Shown here: piece by piece, positions 8,546-17,383 of the stretch
Position numbering within the stretch: position 1 is the stretch's first letter
Layout: each line of letters starts with the position of its first letter
From: Rhodocaloribacter litoris
Lineage (GTDB): Bacteria; Bacteroidota; Rhodothermia; Rhodothermales; ISCAR-4553
Reading direction: 5' to 3'
Assembly: GCF_011682235.2 (NCBI RefSeq)
Contig: NZ_CP076718.1
Location: 3,396,400 to 3,460,399 of the forward strand
Length of the DNA: 64,000 nt
The notes under the pieces: generated by a model
Databases searched by the model: none
What the model was told of the DNA's origin: nothing
The model's input: only the letters and a program-made list of their open reading frames with translations
Position numbers and translations under genes: made by a program

Positions 8546-10093
8546 CTACGGGCTGCGATCACGGCGTTCCACGTCGCGGGGGCGAAGGGCTGCCGGATCG
8601 TTCGTCGAAGGCCGCCCGGCGGCCGGGGGGGCGTCGGTGCTCTGTCCCCGGCGGCGGCGCAGGTAGGTCGCCAGCCGGGTGCGCAGGCGGGGCGTGGCGC
8701 GCAGGTCGAGCGTCACGTAGAGCACCAGCCACAGGCCGGCCACGAGCGTGACGAGGTTGGCGGCCCACATGCCGACCCACGGTGAGAGCAGGTTGCGGTC
8801 GGCGAGCTTTTCGCCCTGCACCAGGGTGACCCAGTAGAAGAGGAACAGGCCGAGGGCCAGGGCGCCGGCCGTACCGAGACCACCGCGCCGGATACTCAGG
8901 CCCAGCGGGGCGCCCACGAGCACGAAGATCAGGCAGGCCAGGGCGATCGAGCGTTTCTTGTGGATCTCCACCCGGTAACGGTTGGCCTGTTCCTCTTGCC
9001 ATTGCAGCGTGCGCCGGGCGTTGTCGATCTCGGTGCGGGTCTGGCGGGCCCGTTGCACGGCCACGTCATAGACCTCGTACTGCCGGCTTCTCGGGAGGTC
9101 GCGGAGCACGGCCCGGGCGGCACGGTGCAGGGTGTCGGGGCCGGCGGCGACGGTCGGCAGGGCCGGCGGGCGGTCCGCCCCGCGCGACGTCGTGTCCCGG
9201 GCGGTGGCCAGCCGCAGCGTCTGCGCCAGGAGGGCCTGCCGTTCCCGGGCGAGGCTCTGCTCCAGCGAATCCACGACACGAAGCATCTCGGCCGAGCGCA
9301 TCGTCCGGTCGGAGCGCCGGGTGCGGTCCGGGTCGCTGCGTTCGAAGATAAAGTCGGAAAGGTCGAGGCGGAGGCGATACCGTTCGAAGGCGAGGCGTTC
9401 GTAGCGCTCCGGCTCCCGCATCGAAGGGGGGCGGTTGCGCCGGTGGATCTCGCCGTCGTGGAGGATCAGGTCGACCCGCTGGCCGTCCTCCAGGGGGCGG
9501 ATACGCCCCTGCCGTGCTTTGATGTCCACGCGTTGCCGGGAGCCCTCCGTGTAGTCGTAGATGAGCACGTCCTGAAGCCGGTTGGGGTCGTCGGGCGGGA
9601 TGTGCTGCACCAGGATGCTGTAGTTGTTGAGTCCCTCGTAGAAGACGCCGGGCCGCAACTCGAAGCCGGGTTTCTTCTTCCGGATGTCCCACCACAGGTT
9701 GCGGGCGCGAAAGTTGGCCTCGGGAAGGACCTCGTTGTTGAAGTACCACATGCCTCCGGCCAGCAGGGCACCGGCCACGAGGACGGGCCAGACCAGCTGG
9801 GGCAGCGACACGCCGGCACCCTTGATCACCGCGTAGGCGTTCGACTCGGCCAGGCGGCCAAAGGTCATCAGCGTGGCGATGAGCACCGACATGGGCACGG
9901 CCAGCACCAGCATGTAGGCCAGATTGTAGACGATCAACTCCAGCACCACGGCCAGCGGCAAGCCCTTGCCGACCAGATCCGGCAGGTACCGGATCAGAAA
10001 CTGCATCAGCAGCAGAAACATGAGGATCCCCAGCCAGCCCAGGAACGGGCCGGGCAGGAGGCGGAGGATCATCCGGTGAAAACGGGTCAGCAT
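8546..10093 (-). CDS. LptF/LptG (YjgP/YjgQ) family permease with an enlarged periplasmic region
   Basis: Membrane subunit of the lipopolysaccharide export ABC transporter, 515 residues. Three hydrophobic helices lie in the first 110 residues and three in the last 150, as in LptF/LptG, with a soluble beta-jellyroll-like part between them. The middle is longer than in E. coli proteins (about 360 residues): roughly residues 270-400 form a charged, helix-rich, probably coiled-coil insertion (SLEQSLARERQALLAQ). A single large permease of this kind is common in Bacteroidota. No LptB ATPase gene is in the window. The ATG at 10093 lies directly before the first membrane helix. The gene follows the metallophosphoesterase gene by 35 bp on the same strand. 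Confidence 0.85.
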   Translation of the reverse strand: MLTRFHRMILRLLPGPFLGWLGILMFLLLMQFLIRYLPDLVGKGLPLAVVLELIVYNLAYMLVLAVPMSVLIATLMTFGRLAESNAYAVIKGAGVSLPQLVWPVLVAGALLAGGMWYFNNEVLPEANFRARNLWWDIRKKKPGFELRPGVFYEGLNNYSILVQHIPPDDPNRLQDVLIYDYTEGSRQRVDIKARQGRIRPLEDGQRVDLILHDGEIHRRNRPPSMREPERYERLAFERYRLRLDLSDFIFERSDPDRTRRSDRTMRSAEMLRVVDSLEQSLARERQALLAQTLRLATARDTTSRGADRPPALPTVAAGPDTLHRAARAVLRDLPRSRQYEVYDVAVQRARQTRTEIDNARRTLQWQEEQANRYRVEIHKKRSIALACLIFVLVGAPLGLSIRRGGLGTAGALALGLFLFYWVTLVQGEKLADRNLLSPWVGMWAANLVTLVAGLWLVLYVTLDLRATPRLRTRLATYLRRRRGQSTDAPPAAGRPSTNDPAALRPRDVERRDRSP

Positions 10094-10128
10094 GAGGCCG
10101 GCGGCGGTCGACACTCCGGATCGGGGCT

Positions 10129-11412
10129 TCAGGCTCGCCGGAGGGTCAGCAGGGTGATTTCGGGGCGGATGCCCAGCCGGACCGGCGGCCCGACGGTGCC
10201 CAGCCCGCGGTTGACGTAGAGGAACTGGCGACGCCCGGTGCCGGGGTGGTCTTCGGCGTAGAGACCGGCCCAGCGCGGGTAGACGACGCGGGCCAGGCTC
10301 CACCGGAGCGGCCCGGCCTCGATGCCGAGCTGCCCGCCGTGGGTATGCCCGCAGAGCATCAGGTCGATCTCGGGATGGTGCGGCCGCACGTGGGTATCCC
10401 AGAACGAAGGGTCGTGTGCGAGCAGGAGCGTGGTGCTGTCGTCGCCGGGGACGACGCCGTCGAGGGCGGCCGGCAGGTCGGCATAGTTCTGGCGGAAGCC
10501 CGTGTTATCGGTGCCGACGACGTAGAGCCGGGCGCCGTCGATCTCCAGGATGCGGTTTTCGTTGACGAGCAGGTCCACGGGCGTTGCCCGCACGGCGTCG
10601 ACGACGGCCGGGGTGTGGGCGTAGTGGTCGTGGTTGCCCAGGCAGCCGAAGACCCCCAGCTCGGCCCGGAGCGTGCGCAGCGCCGGCAGGATCAGGTCCA
10701 GTTCGCGCTCGTCGTTGTTGACGAAGTCTCCGGTGACGGCCACCAGGTCCGGTTGCAGTTCGCGCACGAGGGCGACGGCCTCGTGCATGGGCCGCGGGCT
10801 GAAGAACGAGCCGGCGTGCAGGTCCGAGAGCTGGGCGATGCGCAGCCCGTCGAGGGCGCGGGGCAGGCCCGGGATCGGCACCTCCACGCGGAAGAGGGTG
10901 AAGTCGTAGAGGGTGCGAAAAACCCCGTAGCCGACGATCACGAAGGGCACGGAGGCGGCACTCCAGCCCAGCTTCTGCAGGAAAGCCCGGCGGGGCATGC
11001 GTTTCATGTCGGAGAGGTCGAGGGCCGGTTCGCCGGGCGCATCGGCCGGGGCGGAGGACGCCGTCGCCGGGAGCAGCCGCTGCTGGAACCACCCGAACAG
11101 CCAGATCACGAAGCGGATCGCATCTTTCACGAGCAACCCGGCGGCAATGACGACACGGGGCAGGTAGTAGATGACCCACACGCCGACCACCAGCCCCCGC
11201 ACCAGCTTGGGCTCGACCTCCCACCAGCGTGAGACGGAAAAGTACGCCGGCAGGAGAAACGGCATTACCCAGAGAGCAACCCGGTAGACCGGCAACGTGC
11301 GGCGGGCCCAGCGCCGGAGTCCGGCGAAACGCCGCCAGTTCCGGTACACGTAATAGTCGAGCAGGAAAAGGCCGGCGGCAAGGCCGAGTGCCAGGAAAAC
11401 AAAGTTCAGCAT
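10129..11412 (-). CDS. Membrane-anchored metallophosphoesterase (calcineurin-like, YkuE type)
   Basis: 427-residue protein. The first about 140 residues contain several hydrophobic helices, then a short linker and a further hydrophobic segment (SVPFVIVGYGVF) resembling a twin-arginine-like anchor preceded by PRRAF. The C-terminal 250 residues form a calcineurin-like phosphoesterase domain with all metal-binding motifs in order: SDLHAG, GDFVNND, GNHDHY, AHDPSF and GHTHGGQ. Related YkuE-type enzymes act on cell-surface or lipid phosphates, such as UDP-diacylglucosamine-like substrates, but the substrate here cannot be read from the sequence. The ATG at 11412 is chosen because it begins the first membrane helix. 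It is probably co-transcribed with the LptF/G-like gene downstream. Confidence 0.87.
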   Translation of the reverse strand: MLNFVFLALGLAAGLFLLDYYVYRNWRRFAGLRRWARRTLPVYRVALWVMPFLLPAYFSVSRWWEVEPKLVRGLVVGVWVIYYLPRVVIAAGLLVKDAIRFVIWLFGWFQQRLLPATASSAPADAPGEPALDLSDMKRMPRRAFLQKLGWSAASVPFVIVGYGVFRTLYDFTLFRVEVPIPGLPRALDGLRIAQLSDLHAGSFFSPRPMHEAVALVRELQPDLVAVTGDFVNNDERELDLILPALRTLRAELGVFGCLGNHDHYAHTPAVVDAVRATPVDLLVNENRILEIDGARLYVVGTDNTGFRQNYADLPAALDGVVPGDDSTTLLLAHDPSFWDTHVRPHHPEIDLMLCGHTHGGQLGIEAGPLRWSLARVVYPRWAGLYAEDHPGTGRRQFLYVNRGLGTVGPPVRLGIRPEITLLTLRRA

Positions 11413-11591
11413 GGCCGTGATCGTCGGAGAGGCGACGAGGCAGGGAAGAGACGGGCCCGTCGCGCACGCGCTTATCGTTTGCCCGGTCCTATTGTTCCAC
11501 GAGAAAAGCCGAGGGCGGCGCGGGATCCCGGCAGGCCGTATGGCATACCACCGCACCGGTTTTCTCTGATTCCAGCAGAACGGCAGGCCGC

Positions 11592-12242
11592 ATGACGATC
11601 AAGACCTTCACCTTCAACCCCTTCATGACGAATTGCTACGTCTGCCACGCCGCCGGCGAGGCGGTGCTCGTCGACGCCGCCGCCTCCACGCCGAAAGAGC
11701 AGCAGGCCGTGCTCGACTATGTCGAGGCCAACGACCTGACGGTGCGGCACCTGCTGCTGACGCATGCACACATCGACCACATCTTCGGCTGTGCCGCCTT
11801 TGCCCGGCACTTCGGCCTGTCGTTCAAGATGCACCGGGACGACCTGCCGCTGCTGGACCGGGCGCAGGACCAGGGTATCCTCTTCGGCCTGGAGGTCGAA
11901 CCGCCCCCGCCCGTGCAACACTTCCTCGACGAAGGCGATACCCTCCGTTTCGGCGGGCATGCCTGGGAGGTGTTGCATACCCCCGGCCACTCCCCCGGCT
12001 CCATCTGCTTTTACGATGCCGCGGGCGGCTTCGTCCTCTCCGGCGACGTGCTCTTCCAGGGGTCGATCGGCCGCACCGACCTCTGGCGCGGCTCCCTGCC
12101 CGAACTCATGGCGTCCATCTACCAGAAGCTGATGCCCCTGCCCGACGAAACCCGCGTCTATCCCGGGCACGGCCCGGCCACGACCATCGGCCGCGAACGA
12201 ACCCATAACCCTTTTCTCACCGGCAGCTTCTCGTCGTTTTGA
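11592..12242 (+). CDS. MBL-fold metallo-hydrolase (glyoxalase II-like, YcbL type)
   Basis: 216-residue cytosolic metallo-beta-lactamase-fold hydrolase. The THAHIDH motif (residues 57-63) supplies the two-metal site, and HTPGHSPGS, LSGDVLF and YPGHGP supply the remaining ligands. The order and the short C-terminus (GHGPATTIGRERTHNPF) match the YcbL/glyoxalase II-like group, which hydrolyses thioesters such as S-lactoylglutathione. Since this genome makes bacillithiol (bshA in the same window), a bacillithiol thioester is a possible substrate, but that is inference. It stands alone on the + strand, divergent from the metallophosphoesterase gene and convergent with the DUF6588 gene. Confidence 0.9.
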   Translation: MTIKTFTFNPFMTNCYVCHAAGEAVLVDAAASTPKEQQAVLDYVEANDLTVRHLLLTHAHIDHIFGCAAFARHFGLSFKMHRDDLPLLDRAQDQGILFGLEVEPPPPVQHFLDEGDTLRFGGHAWEVLHTPGHSPGSICFYDAAGGFVLSGDVLFQGSIGRTDLWRGSLPELMASIYQKLMPLPDETRVYPGHGPATTIGRERTHNPFLTGSFSSF

Positions 12243-12292
12243 CGGTCGAAGGCCCGGGCGATCCGGGTGGGTGTGCGAGATGGTTTCAGGTT

Positions 12293-12307
12293 CCGGTTTG
12301 AAACCGG
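12293..12307. terminator. Small hairpin between convergent genes
   Basis: CCGGTTTGAAACCGG is a perfect inverted repeat (6-bp stem, TGA loop) in the 92-bp gap between two convergent genes. No clear U-tract follows on either strand, so it is only a candidate bidirectional terminator. Confidence 0.3.
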
Positions 12308-12334
12308 CCCCCCCCTTCTTCCCCGGAGCCGGTG

Positions 12335-13351
12335 TCAGAAGGTCAGCCCCAGGCCTGTCGAGAACGTGGTCATGTGGCCGAGGCCGGCGTCGGCGTTGAA
12401 GGTCACCGGGCCGAGGAGCAGGCTCAGGCCTGCGATGCCCCGTGTCTTGTTGATGCCCTTCAGCGTGAAATGGATCGGGACGGGTCTTCGCCCCCGCACC
12501 GAGGGGTCCAGCGTGTAGCGGATGGTGACGGTGGATTCCTCCCTCTGAAGCCCGCCGTAGAGTGTGAGCACGCCCAGGCGCTTGCTGACCTGCACGTTGG
12601 CGGCAACGGTCTCCAGCTCCACGACCCGGCTGCCCGTCGCGTCGTCGGCCGTGACGCGTTGCCAGGCGGCCTGTACGGCCAGGTCGAAGGGGAGCAGCGG
12701 AACGTACTGCGCCAGGCTGTGGCGTACGCCGACCCCGTAGAGGGCCACCCCGCCGAAGTCGGACACGGTGGTTTGCGGGAGCCAGCGGACCATCACGTCC
12801 GTGCCCAGCACGGTGCCGAGACCCAGTTGCAGCACCGCCGATGGCAGGGCGGGCAGGTCCACGAGCCCGCCTATGGTGGCATAGTCCATCGTCGTGTCGA
12901 ACGCCGCCGGGAGGACCAGCCCCAGGTAGTGGAGCGTCGTGTCGTGATCGACCACGATGGCGGCTTCGGGGGCCTGCGTCTCGCCGAAGATCGTCGGGGC
13001 ATCCTGCAGGACCACGGTCCCGGGCACGTCGACGGGGATGGTGGTCGAGCCGATCCTTTGCTCCAGCGTCACGCTGTCGGTCAGAATCAGGTCGAACCGC
13101 TTGCCGGCCTCGGGGATGAGGGTGCCGAAGGCCTTGATACCCAGGTACACGTTGAGCCCGAAGCGTTCGTTACCCACGCGGGCGGTGTGGAACAGCCCCG
13201 TGTTGAGGTTGGCTCCGGCGGCGTCGGCAAAGGGTTGCGTGTAGGCCCGGGCATAGGCCTCGCCGACCCGGCTCAGGGTCTCCCGGAGGTCCTGGGCGTG
13301 CAGGAGGGGGGCAGGCAGGAGCAACAGGAGTGACAGCAGGAAAAGGCGCAT
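12335..13351 (-). CDS. DUF6588-like exported protein, probably outer-membrane associated
   Basis: 338-residue protein with a clear signal peptide (LLLLLPAPLLHAQ) and then beta-rich sequence with alternating hydrophobic residues and glycine turns, ending in an aromatic residue (GLGLTF). This pattern and the overall layout resemble DUF6588 proteins of Bacteroidota, whose function is unknown. The start is 13 bp after the stop of the upstream propeller gene on the same strand, so the two likely form an operon. Outer-membrane insertion is inferred from the strand pattern and terminal phenylalanine. Confidence 0.65.
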   Translation of the reverse strand: MRLFLLSLLLLLPAPLLHAQDLRETLSRVGEAYARAYTQPFADAAGANLNTGLFHTARVGNERFGLNVYLGIKAFGTLIPEAGKRFDLILTDSVTLEQRIGSTTIPVDVPGTVVLQDAPTIFGETQAPEAAIVVDHDTTLHYLGLVLPAAFDTTMDYATIGGLVDLPALPSAVLQLGLGTVLGTDVMVRWLPQTTVSDFGGVALYGVGVRHSLAQYVPLLPFDLAVQAAWQRVTADDATGSRVVELETVAANVQVSKRLGVLTLYGGLQREESTVTIRYTLDPSVRGRRPVPIHFTLKGINKTRGIAGLSLLLGPVTFNADAGLGHMTTFSTGLGLTF

Positions 13352-13364
13352 GGTGGATCGCAGA

Positions 13365-16148
13365 TCAGCGTAGGCGGAGCATCGTCCGGACCTCGGCAGA
13401 CGGCCCGGCCTTCAGCCGGTAGAGGTAGACGCCTGCCGGCACGCGGGCACCGGCATGGTCGAGGCCGTCCCAGGTCACCGCGTACGTGCCCGGCGGCTCC
13501 ACCCGGTCGACGAGCCGGGTCACCTCGCGCCCCAGCACGTCGAAGATCACCAGTTCGACGTGATGCCGGGCGTGCAGCCGGTAGCGGATCGTCGTGGCAT
13601 CCTGAAAAGGGTTGGGATGGTTCGGCTCCAGCGCAAACGTCCCGGGCGGGGTGGAGACCCGGTGTGCCGGGTCGGCCGCGAAGGCTTCGGTGCCGATCAG
13701 GATACGCAGGAGGTAGGGCTCCCCCGCCTCCGGCGACAGCCGGAACCCCCCGGGCCCGGCCGGCAGGAAACGGCCCGTCTGCCGGTCTACGACGTAGATC
13801 CGGAAGCCGTCCGGCAGCGGCTGTTCCATGTCGATCTCGAACTCGATTGGAAGCGACGGTTCGGTTGCGACGACCTCGATGTCCCACGCCTGTCCCGGTT
13901 CCTGCAGGGGTTTGAAGTTGCCGGCATAGCGTCGCCCTTCCTCGACGATGGAGAGCCGGAGCGAGGATTCCACGGGGGGCGGCTCCAGGAAGTCGAACGG
14001 GTCCCGGCCCACCGTGGCCCCGGGGAGGAGGCCGATCCAGTTCCAGGTGTCGCGGAGGGCACCCGGCCCCCGGGCCTGCAGGCGCACCACCGGGCCGCCG
14101 GGCGGCGAGCTGCGGAATCCGGTCGCCGTCGTTTCGCCGGCGGCCTCGTGCGGCGGAATGATCATGCGCACCGGCTCGTCGCTGTCGTTCCGGATGAAGT
14201 ATCCCGTCCAGGGCTCCATCCAGGGGGTACGCCCGGGAGCTGCGACGAACTCCCCGTCGAAAGCGTAGATCTCGTTCCGGTTGATGACGTCAGGCTCGAA
14301 GCGGACCTCGTCCCAGGCGACACGGAAGGCGAAGGGGTTGCCGATCTGGGTCCAGGCGTTCGGAGGCAGGGAGAGCGTGTACGGCGTCGACGTGTCGACC
14401 GAGTGCCCGCTGCCGGTGCCGAAAGGCTGCCCGTCTGCAGTGATCAGAAAGAAGGCCGTGCCGGGGGTGAAGCCTTCGCCGGTTTCGGGGTGTTCGACGT
14501 AGGCGTTGCGGGCCGGGCTCCACCGGAGCAGGCGCCACCGCGCGCGGTCGTAGGGACCGTAGTCGTCGGCCAGGACGGCGTCGGTGCCCGGGGCGTCGAG
14601 CACGAGCGGGACGGACACCATCCGGTAGGCCCGCGGGGGCGGTGGGACGGGCGGCTCCAGCGTGCCGACGCGCACCGGAAGGACGGCCGGGCGGTTCCGG
14701 GGGTCGCGCGGGGGAAAGGTGGTGCCGTCGCCCAGTTCGATCCAGTACTCGAGGCCGCGTGCGGTGACGAAGGGACCGGGGATCTCGACCATGCCGTTCG
14801 TGATCGGGATCGGGGGCTGGTACGTGCGCGCACCGCCGGGCCGGAAGTACAGGGTGCCGCCGGCCGGACGGCCGTCGAACCGGCTGACCTGCAGGCGCAC
14901 GCTGGTCCCGGCCGTGGCGTCGCCGGCGTCGACGCGCACGGTGGTCGAGGCGATGGCCAGGAGGTGGGCCCGCGCGCCCGTGGTGTCCGTGGCGGCCACG
15001 TAAAGCGTGCGGTCGGAACCGAGGGCCGGAGAGGACCAGACGACGTCGTGCCCGGTCGGGAACGACCACCGGGCCGAACCGTCCGGCCCGACGGCGTAGA
15101 GGCGGCCGTCGAAGGCGCCAAAGTAGGCGACCCCTTCCGCATCGACGGCCGGAGACGAGGTGACGGGCGCGCCGACCGGAAAGCGCCAGCGCAGCGTGCA
15201 GTTCGGGGCGACGGCATAGAGGTGGCCGTCGAAGGAGGCGACGTAGACCGTGCCGTCGGGTCCGATGGCCGGGGAGGCGACGATCCGGCCGCCGGTGACC
15301 TGGCAGGGAACCGGGGTGTCGCTGCCCGGCCGGAGGGCATAGAGGGTGCCATCGAAGGCGCCGGCGTAGACCGTGCCGTCGGGCCCGATGGCCGGAGAGG
15401 CGACGACGTCGCCCTGGAGAAACCACGCCTGCCGGCTCTGGTCCGGGCGGCAGGCGTAGAGGTGGCCGTCGAGCGAGCCGGCGTAGACCGTGCCGTCGGG
15501 TCCGACGGCCGGGGAAGCGACGACGTCACCGTCGAGGTGGCACACGGCCCGGGGGACGTTGCCGCCGGGGGCGACGGCGTAGATCGTGCCGTCGAAGGCG
15601 GCGACGTAGACCGTGCCGTCGGGCCCGACGGCCGGGGAAGACCAGACCTCACTCCCGGCGGCAAAGGAAGCCGGTGTCGGGGTCCCGGCGGCCGCATCGA
15701 GCCCGTAGATCGTCTCGTCGAGCGAGCCGATGTAGACCATGCCGTCTTCGGTGAGGGCCGGGGAGGAGAGCGCCGGCGCGTCCAGGGCCGTGGCCCACCG
15801 GAGGGTGCCGTCCGCGTGGAGGGCGTAGACCTGCGTGGCCGAGCCGATGTAGATCGCCCCGTCGGCCCCGACGGCCGGTGAAGAGAACGTGGGACCGATC
15901 AGGGCATACGACCAGGCCAGGGCCGGTTGCTGCGGGCCCAGGTTGCCGGTGCGGCCGGTGCGGGCGGCGTCGTGCCGGAACATCGGCCAGGGACCTGCCG
16001 CCGGGCGGGGCGACCGGACGGCGGTGCCGGCCGAATCCGCCGGCTCGCCTCCGGAAGCCGGGAGCATCCCGGCCTCTCGCATGGAGGCGGGGCTGCTGAA
16101 CCACATGGCCACCAGGACAAGAAGAACCCGGATCGTCGCGACGGTCAT
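13365..16148 (-). CDS. Secreted PQQ-type beta-propeller protein with FlgD-like (Por-secretion-type) C-terminal domain
   Basis: 927-residue exported protein. The N-terminus has a hydrophobic signal segment. Residues about 85-420 contain eight consecutive propeller repeats of the form SPAxGPDGTVYxxS/A...YA, predicting an eight-bladed PQQ-like (PF13360-type) propeller. Beta-sandwich-like segments follow. The last 90 residues (HPNPFQ...IFDVLGREV...GVYLYRL) form a FlgD-Ig-like domain of the kind used as a type A sorting tail in type IX secretion. No PQQ-binding catalytic residues are evident, so a binding or structural role at the cell surface is more likely than dehydrogenase activity. The ATG at 16148 is preceded by a GAGAG-type ribosome binding site (CGAGAGAG). 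It is followed closely by the DUF6588 gene. Confidence 0.82.
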   Translation of the reverse strand: MTVATIRVLLVLVAMWFSSPASMREAGMLPASGGEPADSAGTAVRSPRPAAGPWPMFRHDAARTGRTGNLGPQQPALAWSYALIGPTFSSPAVGADGAIYIGSATQVYALHADGTLRWATALDAPALSSPALTEDGMVYIGSLDETIYGLDAAAGTPTPASFAAGSEVWSSPAVGPDGTVYVAAFDGTIYAVAPGGNVPRAVCHLDGDVVASPAVGPDGTVYAGSLDGHLYACRPDQSRQAWFLQGDVVASPAIGPDGTVYAGAFDGTLYALRPGSDTPVPCQVTGGRIVASPAIGPDGTVYVASFDGHLYAVAPNCTLRWRFPVGAPVTSSPAVDAEGVAYFGAFDGRLYAVGPDGSARWSFPTGHDVVWSSPALGSDRTLYVAATDTTGARAHLLAIASTTVRVDAGDATAGTSVRLQVSRFDGRPAGGTLYFRPGGARTYQPPIPITNGMVEIPGPFVTARGLEYWIELGDGTTFPPRDPRNRPAVLPVRVGTLEPPVPPPPRAYRMVSVPLVLDAPGTDAVLADDYGPYDRARWRLLRWSPARNAYVEHPETGEGFTPGTAFFLITADGQPFGTGSGHSVDTSTPYTLSLPPNAWTQIGNPFAFRVAWDEVRFEPDVINRNEIYAFDGEFVAAPGRTPWMEPWTGYFIRNDSDEPVRMIIPPHEAAGETTATGFRSSPPGGPVVRLQARGPGALRDTWNWIGLLPGATVGRDPFDFLEPPPVESSLRLSIVEEGRRYAGNFKPLQEPGQAWDIEVVATEPSLPIEFEIDMEQPLPDGFRIYVVDRQTGRFLPAGPGGFRLSPEAGEPYLLRILIGTEAFAADPAHRVSTPPGTFALEPNHPNPFQDATTIRYRLHARHHVELVIFDVLGREVTRLVDRVEPPGTYAVTWDGLDHAGARVPAGVYLYRLKAGPSAEVRTMLRLR
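14990..15890 (-). repeat. Eight near-identical in-gene repeats encoding propeller blades
   Basis: Within the propeller gene, a core encoding SPAxGPDGTVY recurs about every 110-125 bp. The four central copies (near 15250, 15370, 15490 and 15610) are almost identical at the DNA level, for example sharing gaccgtgccgtcgg. The outer copies are more diverged. This indicates recent duplication or gene conversion of the central blades. Confidence 0.8.
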
Positions 16149-16299
16149 AAGACTCTCTCGTTCTCTGCAAGGGAGCAGCCGGAACCAGCGCTGCGATGCG
16201 GGGCACAGGGATCGAAGCAGGGTTAATCTACTGCACGGCGGGCAGATTTGCCGCCTGGACCCGATAAAAGGAGTGACGGGGTTGCCGGAGAGACCGGCA

Positions 16300-17364
16300 T
16301 CAGGGCCAGGTGGGTTGCAACAGCGGGTTCGGGGTGCCCTTACGGTCGAAAAGGCGGTGGATGGACGCATAGACCAGTTCGCCCATGGTGACGCACCGCT
16401 CAAAGGTTTCGTCTTCGTAATGTGCGGCCAGCTGCGCGCCCAGCCGTCGCACGTGTTCGTCCGGAGCGATGAGGTCTTCCTGCATCACCTCCATGAGCCG
16501 GTCGAAACGCCCGTGCGAGACACGTACCCGCCCCGTGATCAGGGCCCGCTCCTCCCGCTGGTACTGGTCCACGTTTTCGGGCGAGAGGTAGCGGCGTGTG
16601 GCCCGGAGGAAGGGGCCGTTCTGGGGGTAGCACTCCGGGATGTAAGTCTCCTTGCGCCAGTGATGACACTGCTGGTCGAAGTCGATCGGACGCATGTGGA
16701 AATGCCATTTCTCGAAGTCGCGCGTGATGTCGATGACGAAGTTGCCCGAGTGCATGTCGCCCAGCAGGCAGATGAAGCTCCGCTCGTTGAACTTGACGAA
16801 TTCCTTGGCCAGGCGTACGAGGTCGAACCGGGTCATGGGCATGCTCTCCCGCGCGAAGTCGTTCGCCGGGATGCCGATGACGTGCTCCTCGATGACGGTG
16901 TTTTCGTGGATGAAATAGTTGATGCGGTTCGGGGAGAGGATGTGTTCGAGTTCGAGGCCGTAGATCCGGTTGGCATCCACCCGTTTGATGTAGAAATAGT
17001 CGAAGTTTTCGTTGAGCCGGTTGACGATGCGCACGCGAAAGGGCAGCGTGTTGCCGTAGTTGCACACATCGATGCGGTCGATGTAGAGGTTGCGTGCAAA
17101 AGAAAGGTCTCCCTCGGCCTTGAGGATGGCGTAGGTGAGGAGCAGGTGGTGGTGGATCTCTTCCTGCTCGGTGGGTGGATAGAAGACGGTGGACCAGAGC
17201 GTATCCTCGCCGGCCTCGTTGTAGACGGGGATCTCTTTGTCGAAGCGGCGCAGGTCTTCGTACCGGATACCAGCCGACGAGAGACGGCCGTACCGCAGCA
17301 GGTATTCCCGGAAGAAGTCGCTGATCGGGTAGACCGCCTTTTTCCGGCTGATGAGGTGCTTCAT
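16300..17364 (-). CDS. Uncharacterised protein with kinase-fold-like motifs, upstream partner unknown
   Basis: 354-residue soluble protein that I cannot assign to a named family. It has motifs reminiscent of the aminoglycoside phosphotransferase/ABC1 kinase fold: a possible ATP lysine (FYIKRVD), a hinge-like EEHVIGIP, a catalytic-loop-like GDMHSGNF and a metal-binding-like PIDFDQQ. The spacing of the last two (about 20 residues) is right for this fold. The gene is 19 bp downstream of bshA on the same strand and is probably co-transcribed, so a link to bacillithiol or to phosphorylation of a small molecule is possible but unproven. The ATG at 17364 is the first in frame. It has no signal peptide or membrane helix. 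Confidence 0.6.
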   Translation of the reverse strand: MKHLISRKKAVYPISDFFREYLLRYGRLSSAGIRYEDLRRFDKEIPVYNEAGEDTLWSTVFYPPTEQEEIHHHLLLTYAILKAEGDLSFARNLYIDRIDVCNYGNTLPFRVRIVNRLNENFDYFYIKRVDANRIYGLELEHILSPNRINYFIHENTVIEEHVIGIPANDFARESMPMTRFDLVRLAKEFVKFNERSFICLLGDMHSGNFVIDITRDFEKWHFHMRPIDFDQQCHHWRKETYIPECYPQNGPFLRATRRYLSPENVDQYQREERALITGRVRVSHGRFDRLMEVMQEDLIAPDEHVRRLGAQLAAHYEDETFERCVTMGELVYASIHRLFDRKGTPNPLLQPTWP

Positions 17365-17383
17365 GGCGAACGCGGTCCCCGGG

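Noticed and set aside
13455-15881. An 808-codon open frame on the + strand opposite the propeller gene, with repeats
   Set aside because: Its repeats are just the antisense of the propeller blades; composition is Arg/Gly/Val-rich without domain features.
14990-15890. Regularly spaced repeats considered as a CRISPR array
   Set aside because: They are in frame, about 110-125 bp apart, imperfect and encode propeller blades; no cas genes are near.
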